A stretch of DNA of 64,000 bases from Begonia masoniana (lineage: Eukaryota; Streptophyta; Magnoliopsida; Cucurbitales; Begoniaceae). A program made the translations under genes and the position numbers. Of this stretch, positions 1 to 11,900 are shown in pieces. Location of the stretch: NCBI GenBank assembly GCA_022432975.1, contig CM039510.1:36742374-36806373 (forward strand), written 5' to 3'. Under the pieces are notes generated by a model. The model saw only the letters and a program-made list of their open reading frames with translations. It made no database searches and had not been told where the DNA came from. Position 1 is the stretch's first letter. Each line of letters begins with the position of its first letter.

Positions 1-448
1 TCCTTAAGATTCACGTTTTAAGGGAGTTATGTAAGATTCAAGTCAAGAAGGGAAAAATGTTAGTCCAAGCTCATGGCCCATCCATGTCTTGGCAAGGATT
101 GGCAGTTACAGCTTTATAAGTGGACAAATTACCTCCATCATGAAAAGGTTCATAATGTTTTTCATGTGTCTATGCTAAGAAAATACATACGTGGATCCGA
201 CGCAAGTTGTTAAGGCCAGCAGAGATGGATATGAGCCAACACTGAGTATGAAGAGAAACTGTTCTATATAGAATCTGACAGTTAAGACTCTGCAGAATAA
301 AGAAATGCCAATGGTGAAAGTATTACGGGATGAATCATGGCATTAAAGAAGCCACGTGGGCCGACAGCAGGGACATGTTGGCCAAAAATATCCTGAGCGC
401 TTGCTTGATCCATTTCGAGGACAAAAATTTCTGTTAAGGAGAGGTGGA
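1..448 (+). pseudogene. Decayed 3' end of a chromovirus pol gene
   Basis: No open frame is left, but the bases track the C-terminal pol region of the B2 copy at about 55800-56160. The [15 protein letters not shown] stretch (about 150-180), the [12 protein letters not shown] stretch (190-210) and the chromodomain end (about 300-400) can be followed through frameshifts. It is followed by a purine-rich tract (gttaaggagaggtgga) directly before the LTR, as in the B copies. It is therefore the tail of a Tekay/Del-type Ty3/Gypsy element whose 5' part lies outside the window. Confidence 0.75.
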
Positions 449-3148
449 TGTAACACCCGACATGGTTGGCCAAGTATTTATTAACAGCTTTAACGGTCAC
501 CTCCACCATTAACCTTTATAATTTTGAATTTAAATGCCAAAGTTAATTGATTTATTTGTGTGAGGCAGAAGACTTGTAAATTAAGATCGGGGATTTCACA
601 CGATATTAATAGAAATGGAAATCCTTAAACCTCACTAAAAAACACCCACTGTAGCCGACACTTTTCCGTCTGCAATTCTCAACCTCCAGAGATCTCATTC
701 TCTTTGCAGAGACTCCTTCGTCGGCGGACAGCTTCTTCATCTCCACCCCGACAATCCACGCTCGAGGTAAAGGCGTAGAACAATTAACTATGGTTAGTTT
801 AATTAGGCTTGGTTTTCAGCTAGTAGAACTCAACCAAGTTTCAGACCAGACAACGACGCGCCGCACCCGACCGGTAAGGCTCGGTTTCCCCCTGTTTTAG
901 TTCGGTTTTCGGGTCTGTTCATGGCCGACAGTGACGAGCTCGATTGAGCTCCGACCACCGGCCAATTTCGGTCACTTCCGGCGTGGGTTTGTCGACCCTA
1001 AGGCCGGCTATTGTTGCTTGGCCGTGGAATGCCCAATTTGGGCGAAAATTAGTGAAGCCGATTTAGGGCACTTTGGTTTTGATGAGTGTAGCTTCGATTT
1101 TTGGTTATATATTGTTAATTGAGTGTATATATGATCGATTGGTGAAGAGATTGATGGAATTTGATGAAAAATCGAAAAAGGGAAAATTTCCGATTAAGGG
1201 CAGTTTTGGGTTTTTGATAAATTGACCTAGCTCCAGTCCTTTGTTTTAAAATTCCTTTTGGCAGATTAAAATAGGTTATTAGAGGAGTACGTGGCCGCTG
1301 GAATCGTTCGATTCCGATAACCGACGCAAAAGTTACGCGCGTTCGAAGTTTTGGGGTCGGTTTTACCAAACCCAAATTAGTGGCCGTTTAATTAAGTTTT
1401 AGTTAGAAATTGATGATATTATGCTTTTATGCTTATTAGCGAATACACTTGTCGTTATTTAGGTAGATTAAATGAATTGGTGATTATTGGTGGATTTAGG
1501 TTAAAGTTTGAATATTGGAGATTATTGGAAAACCATTAATGGAGGTTAAGTAAATTGTGAGCACCACGTGCTCGATGAAATGCCCGAATGGAGAAAATGA
1601 AAGTTTTAGGAGAAATTGCTTTAGCTTGGAGCTTAGTTTAAGTTTGAGATTCGTTTATTTAGGATCGATTTTAATGTCCTTTATTTATGAAATTCCTTAG
1701 GTGGACACGGCTTTTGGACGGTGCACGGCTTGCTACGGACGCCAGGTAAGTGGATGTTAGGTTTCCGGCCCTTAAGGCCCTACATCGTATCAACGTTAGG
1801 TTTTTCTGTTTTGATGATGATTTTCTGATTGTGGGGTTTTGACGTGTCCGGTAGCCTAGGTTATTAGTTAATAGTTGTTTGATAGATTCGTAGTGATTAA
1901 AGCATGTCTATGTATGTTTATGAATTGTTTGATGATATGTCATATGTGAACTCCTCATGCATCATGTTTTATAAAAGGTGCATACGAACTATTTACGAGC
2001 ATGTTTTTACGATGAACCGAATGATAATGATTTAAAGATGATATGTGAAACGTTGAAGCAAAGAACGATTATGTAAAGATGTATGTTTCTCACGCGAATG
2101 ATGTATGTTTCTCACGTGTAAAGATGTATGTTTCTCACGCGAATGATGTATGTTTCTCACGCGAATGATGTATGTTCTCACGTGAATGATGTATGATTCT
2201 CACGGGGCAAGTCATGTATGTTCTTACAGGGCAAGTTATGATTCTCACGGGGCAAGTTATGTGTTCTCACGGGGCAAGGAAATGGTCTACTACGTAGACA
2301 AATGAGAAAATGTTAACAAAACGAAACGAAATAAACATGTTTTATGAAAAGTCACGCATTCATGCATAAGTTATCCATAGAGCATCCTCTTACTAAGCAT
2401 TAGGCTTACTGTTTATGTTGTATGATGTAGGTGACAGGTGTGAAGGTGAGAGTTCCTCATGATGACAAGGAATAGGTGGTCGATGGGTGGTGCTCGTGGC
2501 GACGGGGTGTGTTTTGGCTTGATGATCCGATGGCTTGAATGATGTATGTCGAATGATGTGAGTTAGTTTTGTTGGTTAGTAAGTCTACGTGTAGGTTTAA
2601 TTTGTGAAAGTATCAAAGGGTTTAAGTATGTAGATTAGATGTTTTGATAGAAAAATGTATGAACAGTTAAGTTTTGATGTATATGTAGTAGTAGTAGATT
2701 GTTTAGAATGTGGAGTTTAAATTTTAGAATTTTACTGGAACTGTTTGGGTATTTTGAACTGTTTGGTTATTTTAAAACAGGTAAGGACACGCTCGATTTT
2801 TAGAGCGATCCACGCAGTTTGTTTTCTTGAGTATAGGTTATATTAGTGTCGTGTTTTAATTGATCTTACTTTAATTGTTTTAAATGTTTTATTTGTTTTA
2901 AGTTATTAATGGTTTTAGTCTAGTTTTAAATGTTTTAAAAGTCGAAATGTTTTACGCTCAAATGTTTAATGTTTAAGTCAAAGTTAGTCCCTAAAGGTTG
3001 TTAGAGGTGGGTCAATTGTCTAGGTCCGTTTTCTTTAAAGTGTTAAGTAAAAATGAAAAATGAAAAAGTTTATGAGAAAATACGAGGGCTTAGGTAATAG
3101 TTATGTCACGGCAAGTCCGTGGCGGCCCTACGAGATTGGGCTCGCCAC
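449..3148 (+). mobile_element. 3' LTR of a chromovirus, mosaic of B-, E- and C-type LTR sequence
   Basis: Starts TGTAACACCC after the polypurine tract and ends GCTCGCCACA. The first ~330 bases follow the B2 LTR (56202 onward, including CACTGTAGCCGACAC). Bases ~880-1400 follow the E-type LTR at 46391-48876 in reverse complement, and ~1450-3148 follow the C-type solo LTR at 49944-52979. It shows the splice-like layout seen in the other LTRs: donor at 767, micro-exon 1701-1745, second donor at 1746 (CCAG|GTAAGT), TTACTAAGCATTAGGCTTA near 2390, acceptor ending at 2430. No primer-binding site follows it, which fits a 3' LTR. Confidence 0.8.
2071..2280 (+). repeat. Minisatellite inside the LTR
   Basis: About nine degenerate tandem copies of a unit near GCGAATGATGTATGTTTCTCAC, shading into CACGGGGCAAGTTATGATTCT at the right end. 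It lies inside the second putative LTR intron. Confidence 0.85.
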
Positions 3149-3538
3149 AAATTAAGAAACCTTATTGGTTTGAATAAGCAATCTTAGTGACTATTGATTA
3201 CATATATCAACTTATTTTAAAAAGATTATTTTTGAAACCCTTTTATTTATTCAATCATAAATCAACAAGTAATTAGCCTACCATGGATATGATATAAAAG
3301 AGGGGGAGGATCAGGAGAGGAGGATCAATAAAAGAAATATAAGAAAAGAAATATAAATAAAATCAAACTAGCAAACGAGATGAAGAAATCAGATTTATTA
3401 AACAAACCAAGGAAGAGAGAAACTTACAAGAATAGAGCACACAGAGCAAGAGTTTTTTAGATTACAAGACAAACTCTTCAAAAACTTAAGAAAGAAATAA
3501 AATAAGCCTCTTTTATATAGAAGAGGAAGAGGCACTAG

Positions 3539-3580
<42 letters not shown>

Positions 3581-6104
3581 CATTTATTGAAATTTTCGGG
3601 CATTACTCTCTATCTCCATACATGAAGGTGTGTGTGGGCTCGTGCTTGTGTGAAATGTGTTATCTCCTCTTATTATTTTCTTCATTGTTTGACTAATATT
3701 TATTTATTTATTTTTGTTTAATTTGGAGCTCGAGTTAGTAAAAGGCTTGGACCCCATCCACTTCTTCCTTCACTCATGTGAAAGCGTTGTTTTGTTTTTC
3801 GACTTTCAAGCTTCTCCCAAATAATGACTTTGGGTATTAAACTTATTTTCGTCGTTTCCACAATTGAGATTTATTACAAACCCAATGGTATTGCACACAA
3901 ATAAGCTTAAATTTGAAATGAAACACTAGATTCTTGCAAAGGTAAAATATTATAGCGGTCATAGTAATTAATATTTTTTATCTTGTGTAATTGCTTCAAC
4001 TTTTTGTTACTACAAGTTTTAATACCTCTCCTTACATATAGCTGACCTATTAAAATATTTCTCTACTTTCGATTGCAGGGACAATCCCCCCACAAATATG
4101 AATTATACACTCACATCCAAAGTTTAATTTTTTCAAGCTAATGTCACCTAGCCACCTGAATTCCAAGTGTTTAAAGGGCGGGGACCCTTCCCTCTGTTTT
4201 AAATCTCGCATGTTCGTTATAATCCAACGGTGAAAGTTTTGACACCACATTGAAAATGCAGCTTTTAAACACAATCATATATTCTCTTTTTAAGTACAAC
4301 CAACGCCACCATATTAAACTACTTGTTTAAATCACAATCATCCATTTTCCTTTCAATTCAATGGTCACGTCGTGACACTAGGTTAAAAATTTATCTTTTA
4401 TTCAAAGAATTTTTATATTTTTTAATCCAATGGACAGTAAAAAGTATTAATAAAATAATGATTTAGTTTGTGATATTTTTGGAAATTATTATAGAATGTA
4501 CCTCCGCAATAATTATAGTTCTCTTCGATAGCTTTTTTCACATGCAGTACTAAACTACTAGGTATTTATGATGCAATATAAAAACAAATCGAACAATATT
4601 TAAGAAGCCAGCAGATTTGTCGAAAACCCAGGCTGAACTGGTCTCCCTCGCTGATGAACAGAGAACCAACGGCGACCACGGTGGCTCGTCAGACTGTCGT
4701 TCGAAGACAGGATGGGCAGCGATGGCTAAGAAAACGATGGTCGGCGACAAATCCTCTTCTCAGCAATCAATTGTTCTGCGTGCTCATCGGTGGCGGCAGT
4801 TCTGATCGGAAAGGTTGTCCAGCTGGTCTTTTGCAACGGAACTATTGACAGACCGGAGCAGTGTTCTCTAGTGCTTCAACAAATATTGGTCGGCTTCTCA
4901 TGCGGCGGTGGTCGGCGGTCTCTGCTGATGGCAGAATAGTGATGGATGACGGAACTCAGAAAGTTGGGTTTCCTTCTGTCTGTGTCGCGGCCAGATTATA
5001 GAGATTCCTGAAGGATGAATGTTAAATTAATCATCAATGCACCAGAATAACGTAAATATAGATCATTGGGCTGCAAAAAAATATAAAATAATCTAACGTT
5101 ACCCATACATGTATCATTATGTATAACACTTTATCCAAAATGTCTGTCATAGTCATACAAAACTAATACATGAAAAGAGAAAATTCAAAATAATATCTAG
5201 GGGACTTAAACTGTGCTGGACTCTTCAATTCATTATGGTTTTATCTTTAACTCGTGAATTGTCACTACCTATTCTTAAAAGTTAGAAGAAACAATAGAGT
5301 GAGCTTTATAAAACTCAGTAAGAGTTTTAATCTAAAAGATTCACCAAACTAAATTGAAATCACATCTAATCATGTACTAATTCCTCTACATGATTAGTTC
5401 TCTTAACAATCGCTTCCATTTATCAACATTGATCAACTCTTATGATCGCACCTCTATGGTTTTAGGTATTAACAAATTTCTCTAAACATTTCTTTGTAAT
5501 GTTTAACTATGTGTCACAGCTCTTTGTATAAGAAATGTATTATACATTTATGTGAATGCCTAGAGAGATGATTTAAGTAATCATAGTCTAACTAAAGTCT
5601 TTCATTTTTCTCGTGTATTTAATTTTTATGCACAACTTAACTCTATGTGCAACTTTTATTTTATATCTTAATTCCAATTCACAATATAGTCACATATTTC
5701 ATGTACATTATTCGCAACACCCACTTCTTTTATATATTGCATTTCATATACTTTACTTTCATTTGAAAGTAGAATTGTATGTAATATGAGTATCGTTTAT
5801 ATGTAATATGAGTATCGTTTACCATTTATTTTTTGAATGTCCTAGTTTATATTTAACCAAGATTTATATCTCATTAAAGTTATTTAGACATATTCTATTA
5901 ATGTCTAATTTTATTGTTCACACTCAATATATAATTACATTTTATAGAACTATCTAGATATGTTTTATTAATGTCTAAACTCATTTTGATCTTCTTTATA
6001 AGGTTGATAAGTGTGTATTTTACACACTTATTTATACTTTTTACACTTGATTGGATAAGTTTTTCTCAAGTGTTTGAAGGAATTTGATGTATTTTGTATA
6101 AGTG
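3149..6104. other. AT-rich DNA with no recognisable gene
   Basis: No ORF here looks like a known protein. There is a (TA)n tract at about 3542-3576, a 21-bp tandem duplication (ATGTAATATGAGTATCGTTT) at about 5779-5820, and a loose direct repeat around TTTAGACATATTCTATTAATG at 5884-5990. A more GC-rich island at 4610-5000 has short overlapping ORFs of under 70 codons that I could not assign; it may be a gene fragment. The last five bases before the next LTR are AAGTG (6100-6104). The matching duplication cannot be found because that element lacks a 3' boundary. Confidence 0.6.
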
Positions 6105-8346
6105 TGTAGCACCTGGTTCTATCGAACCAGCCTTTTATTATTAAAGTAATACACTTGACTAGGTAATGAATTAAATAAGGTTATTGAACAACTTGTTAAG
6201 GGTATTAGAGTAATTTACAATGTTCAAAAGTTGGGTAACGTATTTAAGGATAAGGGTTGGGTTTATTGCACTGTAGCCGCCACTCCCCTCTCATACTCTT
6301 CTCTTCGGAAACTTTCAGCTCAAGCAGCCGAGCTCTCTAGGCGATTCTCCTCGCTCGGTTCTCCTTCGACTTAGGTAAGTTTCTTTTCCTTATTTCTCTT
6401 GTGGTATAGTGGTGAAATGCCTGGAGGATTGCAATGTGAGGATTTTGAGGATGCTGAGATTGAGTGTAGATTCGGGTTTTAGCGATAAGTAGGAATGCTC
6501 GGGTAGTAGAGTTTCTAACTAGATTTCTCGAACCGCTGTTTGATATTTTGAAAGGTTTAGTGAAGCCTTGATTTATATTCTGTATGAACTTAGGTGAACA
6601 GACCTCCGAAGTAGCTAGCAACCAGACAGATTTCCAGGAGCCAGGTAAGTAAAGTATTGCTTGTGCCTTCGGGCCTACATCACAAAACAGTAGGTTTATG
6701 TATGCTTGAATGTTTCTATTGTCCATGCATCATGTTTTGTTAAAAGTTACGAAAATGAATTTCATGTAAGGAATGGTAAGGTATGAACTGTATGCGACAG
6801 ACAAGCTATTAAGGGAACTAATCCACCCCTTAACTTATGAAGGGATTTAGACATTGGGAGAATTGATCCCACTCCCAAGGGAACCATGGGATCAGATCAA
6901 GTGTTAAGGGAATTCATCTGCCCCTTAATTAAGTAGGAGGATGTAGACATTGGGAGAATTGATCCCACTCCCAAGGGAACTATGGGATCAGATCATGTTA
7001 TGAACGAATGCGTATGCCACTGAGATGAGAAAAATAGAAACTGCATATTTAGGAGTTTAAGTTCAGCATTTTACTTCATTCATATACTGCTTTACTTACT
7101 TAGCATTAGGCTAATAGATGAGTTTTGTGATGTAGGTGAAGAAGTGTTAGCAGGTGTGTCTCCTGATCGTGTTGAGGAATAGTGGACGTTGGAGGAGTGC
7201 ATTCAGGCTTCGGCATGGTAACTGATGGGGCAGTTTAGCATGTTGTCTACAGATGAGGGGGTTTAGTGGATAATGATTTAATCGAGTATATGAAGTTTTT
7301 TTCTTAGTAAATGAGATTACAGCTATTTGACTTTGTTTTCGAGAATTTCTGATTTTCATGTTTTTACTGATTTTGATCAATACAATGACTTGGAGTGTTA
7401 TGAATGGATTTTTGGTAAAATGTTTTAAGTCTGTTAGATAGTCGAAGTTTTTCTCGGGTTATAGACAGGTTGTTTAGTCCATTGGTAGGAATTGAATAAT
7501 TTTTGTATCAGTGGATATGTGTAGAGGTTTATTGCGTTCTGTGGAAGGAAATCGTGTTGATGTCTATCGGAAGAAAGAAGTCTATCGGTAGATGTGGTGT
7601 GTCAGTCTGTCGGAAGATGAAAGTCTATCGGCAAATGCCTTAAGGAGTCGTGTGAGAAGCACGTGTCGGCAGGTGTAGTCTGAGAGAGTTAAGGGGGTTT
7701 GTCGTTTAGCGAATCGGAAGATGTAGAGTAATCTGTTTGTCGTTTAGTGAATCGGAAGATGTAGAGTAATCTGTTTGTCGTTTAGTGAATCGGAAGATGT
7801 AGTGTATGTTTTAATTCTATCGGAAGGAGTCATATTGTTGTTATCGGAAGATGTCGTGTGTTTATCTATTGAGAGATGAAATTGCGCTGACTTCATCGGC
7901 AGATGAAGTTATGTTGACTTCATCGGCAGATGAAGTGGTGTATGAAGCTCTCACGACTTCATCGGCAGATGAAGTTGTGGGTGAAGTCGTGTAGACGTCA
8001 TCGGCAGAAGCCTTTGGTTTTCTACTTCTGCTTCTTCTGTTGACTTTGTCGTCGGCAGATGAATTCGACTTTTGTAATTCCTTGAGTAGTCTATCACTTA
8101 AAACCTTAATTCTTTTGACCGGACACTTGAAATATTTCCATTAATCTTTCCAACAATATTTTCACCGCTGGTTTAACCCCATTGTAGTTTTAAATAATTT
8201 TTCCGCTGCAAAGTTTTCAAATGTTTTGAACGTTTAGTAAACGTCAAATTTTGTATGTCGAATGAAGTTTTAAATTTATTTGAAATTTCTTAGTCATGGT
8301 CAAGTAATGAGTAGCGAACCGGGTTCAGATAACTCGGGGCGTTACA
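6105..8346 (+). mobile_element. Family A 5' LTR (copy 1)
   Basis: TGTAGCACC...GCGTTACA, 2242 bp, followed after 3 bases by the primer-binding site. It is nearly identical to 13020-15259; I count four substitutions and two one-base indels. The leader CACTGTAGCCGCCACTCC is at about 6273. Predicted donor 1 is at 6375 (TTAG|GTAAGT), the micro-exon at 6594-6644 (51 nt), and intron 2 at 6645-7135 (491 nt, CCAG|GTAAGT to GATGTAG). Two ~95-bp tandem units at about 6809-6997 contain GATCCCA...TGGGATC stems. The 3' third is a hairpin-motif array. Confidence 0.93.
7558..8064 (+). repeat. LTR array of CATCGGCAGATG/ATCGGAAGATG motifs
   Basis: More than 15 copies of a short motif, from CTATCGGAAGATG at the left to CTTCATCGGCAGATGAAG at the right (7895-7985). 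The latter is an inverted repeat with 7-bp arms and a 4-base loop. Spacing is irregular, commonly 25-45 bases. The same array is in the second LTR copy at about 14470-14977. Confidence 0.9.
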
Positions 8347-8349
8347 GTA

Positions 8350-8360
8350 TGGTATCAGAG
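8350..8360 (+). other. Primer-binding site, initiator tRNA-Met type
   Basis: TGGTATCAGAG three bases after the LTR end, followed by A where the usual iMet complement has C. Confidence 0.85.
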
Positions 8361-8459
8361 ACATTCAGTTAAACCGTTCAAAAGATTACTCATCAGTGCC
8401 AACCGTCGCATGAAAGTACTCCAACAACTGTAAGTGTTTATGTTAGCTTCAGTTATAAG

Positions 8460-8994
8460 ATGTTTATGAGTATAGATAATTTTCTGCAGAACCTTAGACA
8501 AATGGCTAGACGACCAGGGAGACCAAGAGTACCTAGGGAGATGCCAAACTTGAGGAATGAAGAAGATTCAAGTGTAATTAGACAGCTGACGGAGTTGATG
8601 CGTCAGCAGACAGATATTGTGCGACAGCAATCTGACCAGTTAGGTGTGTTATTGAGTCGGGAAACCCAAGGAAGTGCCAATTCAGGTCACGTCAATGAGC
8701 ATTCAGGGGATAGATTTCGTAGGCTACAACCGCCCACATTTGATGGAAAGTCATCTAACCCGATTGTTGCTGAGGAATGGCTTCGAAAGATAGAGAGCAT
8801 GTTCAGGTGTGCCAATGTTGGAGAAGGGGAGAAAGTCATTTGGCAACGTTTCATCTAGCAGGGGATGCACAACTTTGGTGGTAGTCGCTGGAGATCACCA
8901 CCGATATTGCAACCCTGTCCTGGTCGCAATTCAAGGAAGTCTTCTATGAGAAATATTTAGCACCACTGTCCAGAACGCAAAGAAGGCTGAGTTT
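8460..8994 (+). pseudogene. Gag N-terminal part, family A copy 1, frameshifted
   Basis: Begins ATG TTTATGAGT, about 110 bases after the primer-binding site, and encodes the retrotransposon gag domain (RRLQPPTFDG, AEEWLRKIE). Compared with the near-identical copy at 15373-16084 it has three lesions. One T is missing in the run at 8839-8841. GAG has become TAG at 8884 (the W-W-E site after QLW). One T is missing in the run at 8956-8958. The two deletions move translation out of and then into the frame of the downstream pol ORF. The lesions could be real or consensus errors in homopolymers. Confidence 0.85.
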
Positions 8995-11900
8995 TTGAGC
9001 TTGAAGCAGACTGGGTCTGTGGCAGAGTACAATAGGCAATTCGAGTCTCTGTCAAGGTTTGCTGGATACCTTGTTCATAGAAATGAGGATAAAGTGTTTC
9101 AATACCTGCAAGGTCTAAAGCCAGAGATTTACAGAGGAGTGAAGTACTCAGGCATTAAAGGCTTGTCATTCAGCGAAGTAGTGTCTACTGCATTGGAGGC
9201 AGAAGAAGCTGAAATGAAGTGTGCTGGACCAAAGGAAGCCCCGCGAAAGTTCTTCCAGCCCCACCAACAGAGGGGAATGAAGAGACCCGCTGATGGTCAG
9301 AGTGGCCAAGGTTCTGAAAAGAAGGTACCGGACACCAAGAAGTTTCCTCAGTGCATGAAATGTATGAAGAGCCACCCGGGCGAGTGTAAGTTTGGGACTG
9401 GTAAGTGTTATAACTGTGAGGAGTTTGGGCATTCGTTTAAGGATTGCCCGAAGCCCAGGGTCCTTCGATGTTTCAACTGTAATAAGACTGGCCACGTCAT
9501 CAGAGACTGCCCAACGTTGAAGAGTGGCCCTGCTAAGATAAAACCGAGAATATTTTCCATGATGGAGTCGGGCGAAGAGGACCAGCCCGCTGTTGTGTCA
9601 GGTACTATATTGGTTAATTCTATGCCTGCTTTTACCTTGCTAGATTCAGGAGCAACCCATTCTTTTGTTGCGTCTGCTTTTGCTGATAAATTAGAAGTAC
9701 AATCCACGCCTTCTAGGCTTGCATTCAATGTTGCTTTACCCTCTGGTGAACATTTATATTCCAACCAAGTGTTGCATGATTGCATGGTATTAGTAGGGGA
9801 CAAAAATCTATCTGCTGATTTAATTGTTATGGATATAATGGGATTTGATGTAATCTTAGGAATGGATTGGTTGTTTAAACACCACGCCATAATTGATTGT
9901 AGGACTGGGATAGTTAGTTTCCAACCCCCTGGTGGTTTGAAACATACCTTCCAAGCTTCAGAGAAGAGTAAGGAAATGTCTGTTATGACTTCTTTAAATT
10001 TTAGACCTTCACCATGCAAGGAGTACTTGTGCTTCTTGGCATGTGTTCTAGATACACAACTTGTGGGTAAGGCAACTCCTCAAAATATCCTTGCTGTCCA
10101 AGACTTCCCAGAAGTGTTTCTGGATGACCTTCCCGGTTTGCCACCGGATAGAGAAATTGAGTTTGTTGTAGATGTCTACCCTGGAGCAGAACCTGTGTCT
10201 AAAAATCCATATAGACTAGCACCAACAGAACTTAAGGAGTTAAAGAAACAGTTGGAGGACTTGTTGGAGAAGGGATTCATACGCCCTAGCTTCTCACCGT
10301 GGGGTGCACCTGTCCTCTTTGTCAAGAAGAAAGATGGATCGATGCGTATGTGCGTAGACTATAGAGAATTAAACAAGCTGACCATCAAAAACAAGTATCC
10401 CCTGCCTAGGATTGATGATTTATTTGACCAGCTCAATGGTGCAAGAGTTTTCTCTAAGATTGACTTAAGGTCTGGTTATTATCAGTTGAAGGTTAAATCT
10501 GAAGATATCTCAAAAACTGCCTTTCGCACAAGGTATGGGCATTATGAGTTTTTGGTTATGTCTTTTGGTTTGACAAATGCACCAGCAGCATTCATGGACC
10601 TTATGAATAGGGTGTTTCACGAGTATTTGGACAAGTTTGTTATTGTATTCATAGACGACATTCTGATCTATTCTAGAACTAAGGAGGATCATGCTAGGCA
10701 CTTGAATTTGGTGTTAGGAGTACTTAGGCAGCACCAGCTTTATGCTAAGTTCTCCAAGTGTGAGTTTTGGTTGGATAGAGTTCACTTTCTGGGTCATGTG
10801 ATCTCTGGAGATGGAATATCAGTCGATCCAGCCAAGGTTCAAGCAGTTAAGGAATGGCCCCAACCGAAGAATGCTACTGATATTAGAAGTTTTCTTGGAC
10901 TTGCAGGGTATTATAGAAAGTTCATTGAAGGATTTTCAAAGATTGCTACACCTCTTACTAAGTTAACAAGGAAAAATGTGAAGTACTTATGGACCGATGA
11001 ATGTGAGCATAGTTTCCAAGCCTTGAAACAGAAACTGACCAATACTCCAATCCTGACCCTTCCTGCTGAGAATGGTAAATTTAGTATTTATTGTGATGCA
11101 TCCAAGATTGGTCTTGGCTGTGTCTTGATGCAAGAAGGAAAAGTGATAGCCTATGCTTCCAGACAGTTGAAAACTCATGAGAAGAATTACCCTACACATG
11201 ACTTAGAATTAGCTGCTGTGGTATTTGCACTTAAAATTTGGAGACATTATTTGTATGGACAATCTTGTGAAATATTTTCCGACCATAAGAGCCTGAAGTA
11301 CATTTTCACACAGAAGGAACTAAACATGAGGCAACGTAGATGGTTGGAATTTGTAAAAGACTATGACCTTGAGATTAAGTACCACCCTGGTAAGGCAAAT
11401 GTTGTGGCGGATGCCTTGAGTAGAGTAACAACATCAACCCCACCTATGAATTTGAGTATGCCATTAACTCTAGAGTCAGAATTCCAAAAGTTTAATCTAG
11501 AAGCAGTAACTGATGTGACAGCCATACTTTCAGCCATAACTTTAAAGCCTACCATTCTGGAGAAAATAAAGGAAGCTCAGATAACTGATGACGAGTGTAG
11601 CAAGTACAAGTCAAATATGGATTCTACGGACAAGTCAGATTTTAACAATTCTACCGATGGGGTCCTTAAGTTTAGGAATAGATGGTTTGTTCCAGCTGAT
11701 ACCGAACTTAGAAAGGAAATTCTTTCTGAGGCACACTCTTCCAGGTTCTCTGTCCACCCTGGAAGTACCAAGATGTACAGAGATCTCAAGCAGCATTTTT
11801 GGTGGCCAGGTATGAAAAGATGTGTGGCGAAGCATGTGGAGTCATGTTTGGTCTGCCAACAGATTAAGGCTGAACATCAAAGACCTGCAGGAACATTACA

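Noticed and set aside
4617..4848. Overlapping 62-66-codon ORFs on both strands suggesting a small gene
   Set aside because: No start context, splice support or recognisable domain. Kept only as an unassigned GC-richer island.
6337..6726. 129-codon minus-strand ORF in the LTR (also at 13252-13536)
   Set aside because: Antisense through the leader, first intron and micro-exon of the LTR. No homology to a protein domain is recognised.
7558..8064. Regularly repeated short motif resembling a CRISPR-type or satellite array
   Set aside because: Units vary in length and sequence, the array lies inside LTRs and recurs with each LTR copy, and the genome is eukaryotic. It is an LTR minisatellite.
8350..8360. 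tRNA gene fragment
   Set aside because: Only 11-12 bases complementary to the tRNA 3' end, at the LTR edge; it is a primer-binding site.
9408..10019. 203-codon minus-strand ORF
   Set aside because: Shadow of the gag-protease region of the family-A polyprotein, which is well supported on the plus strand.
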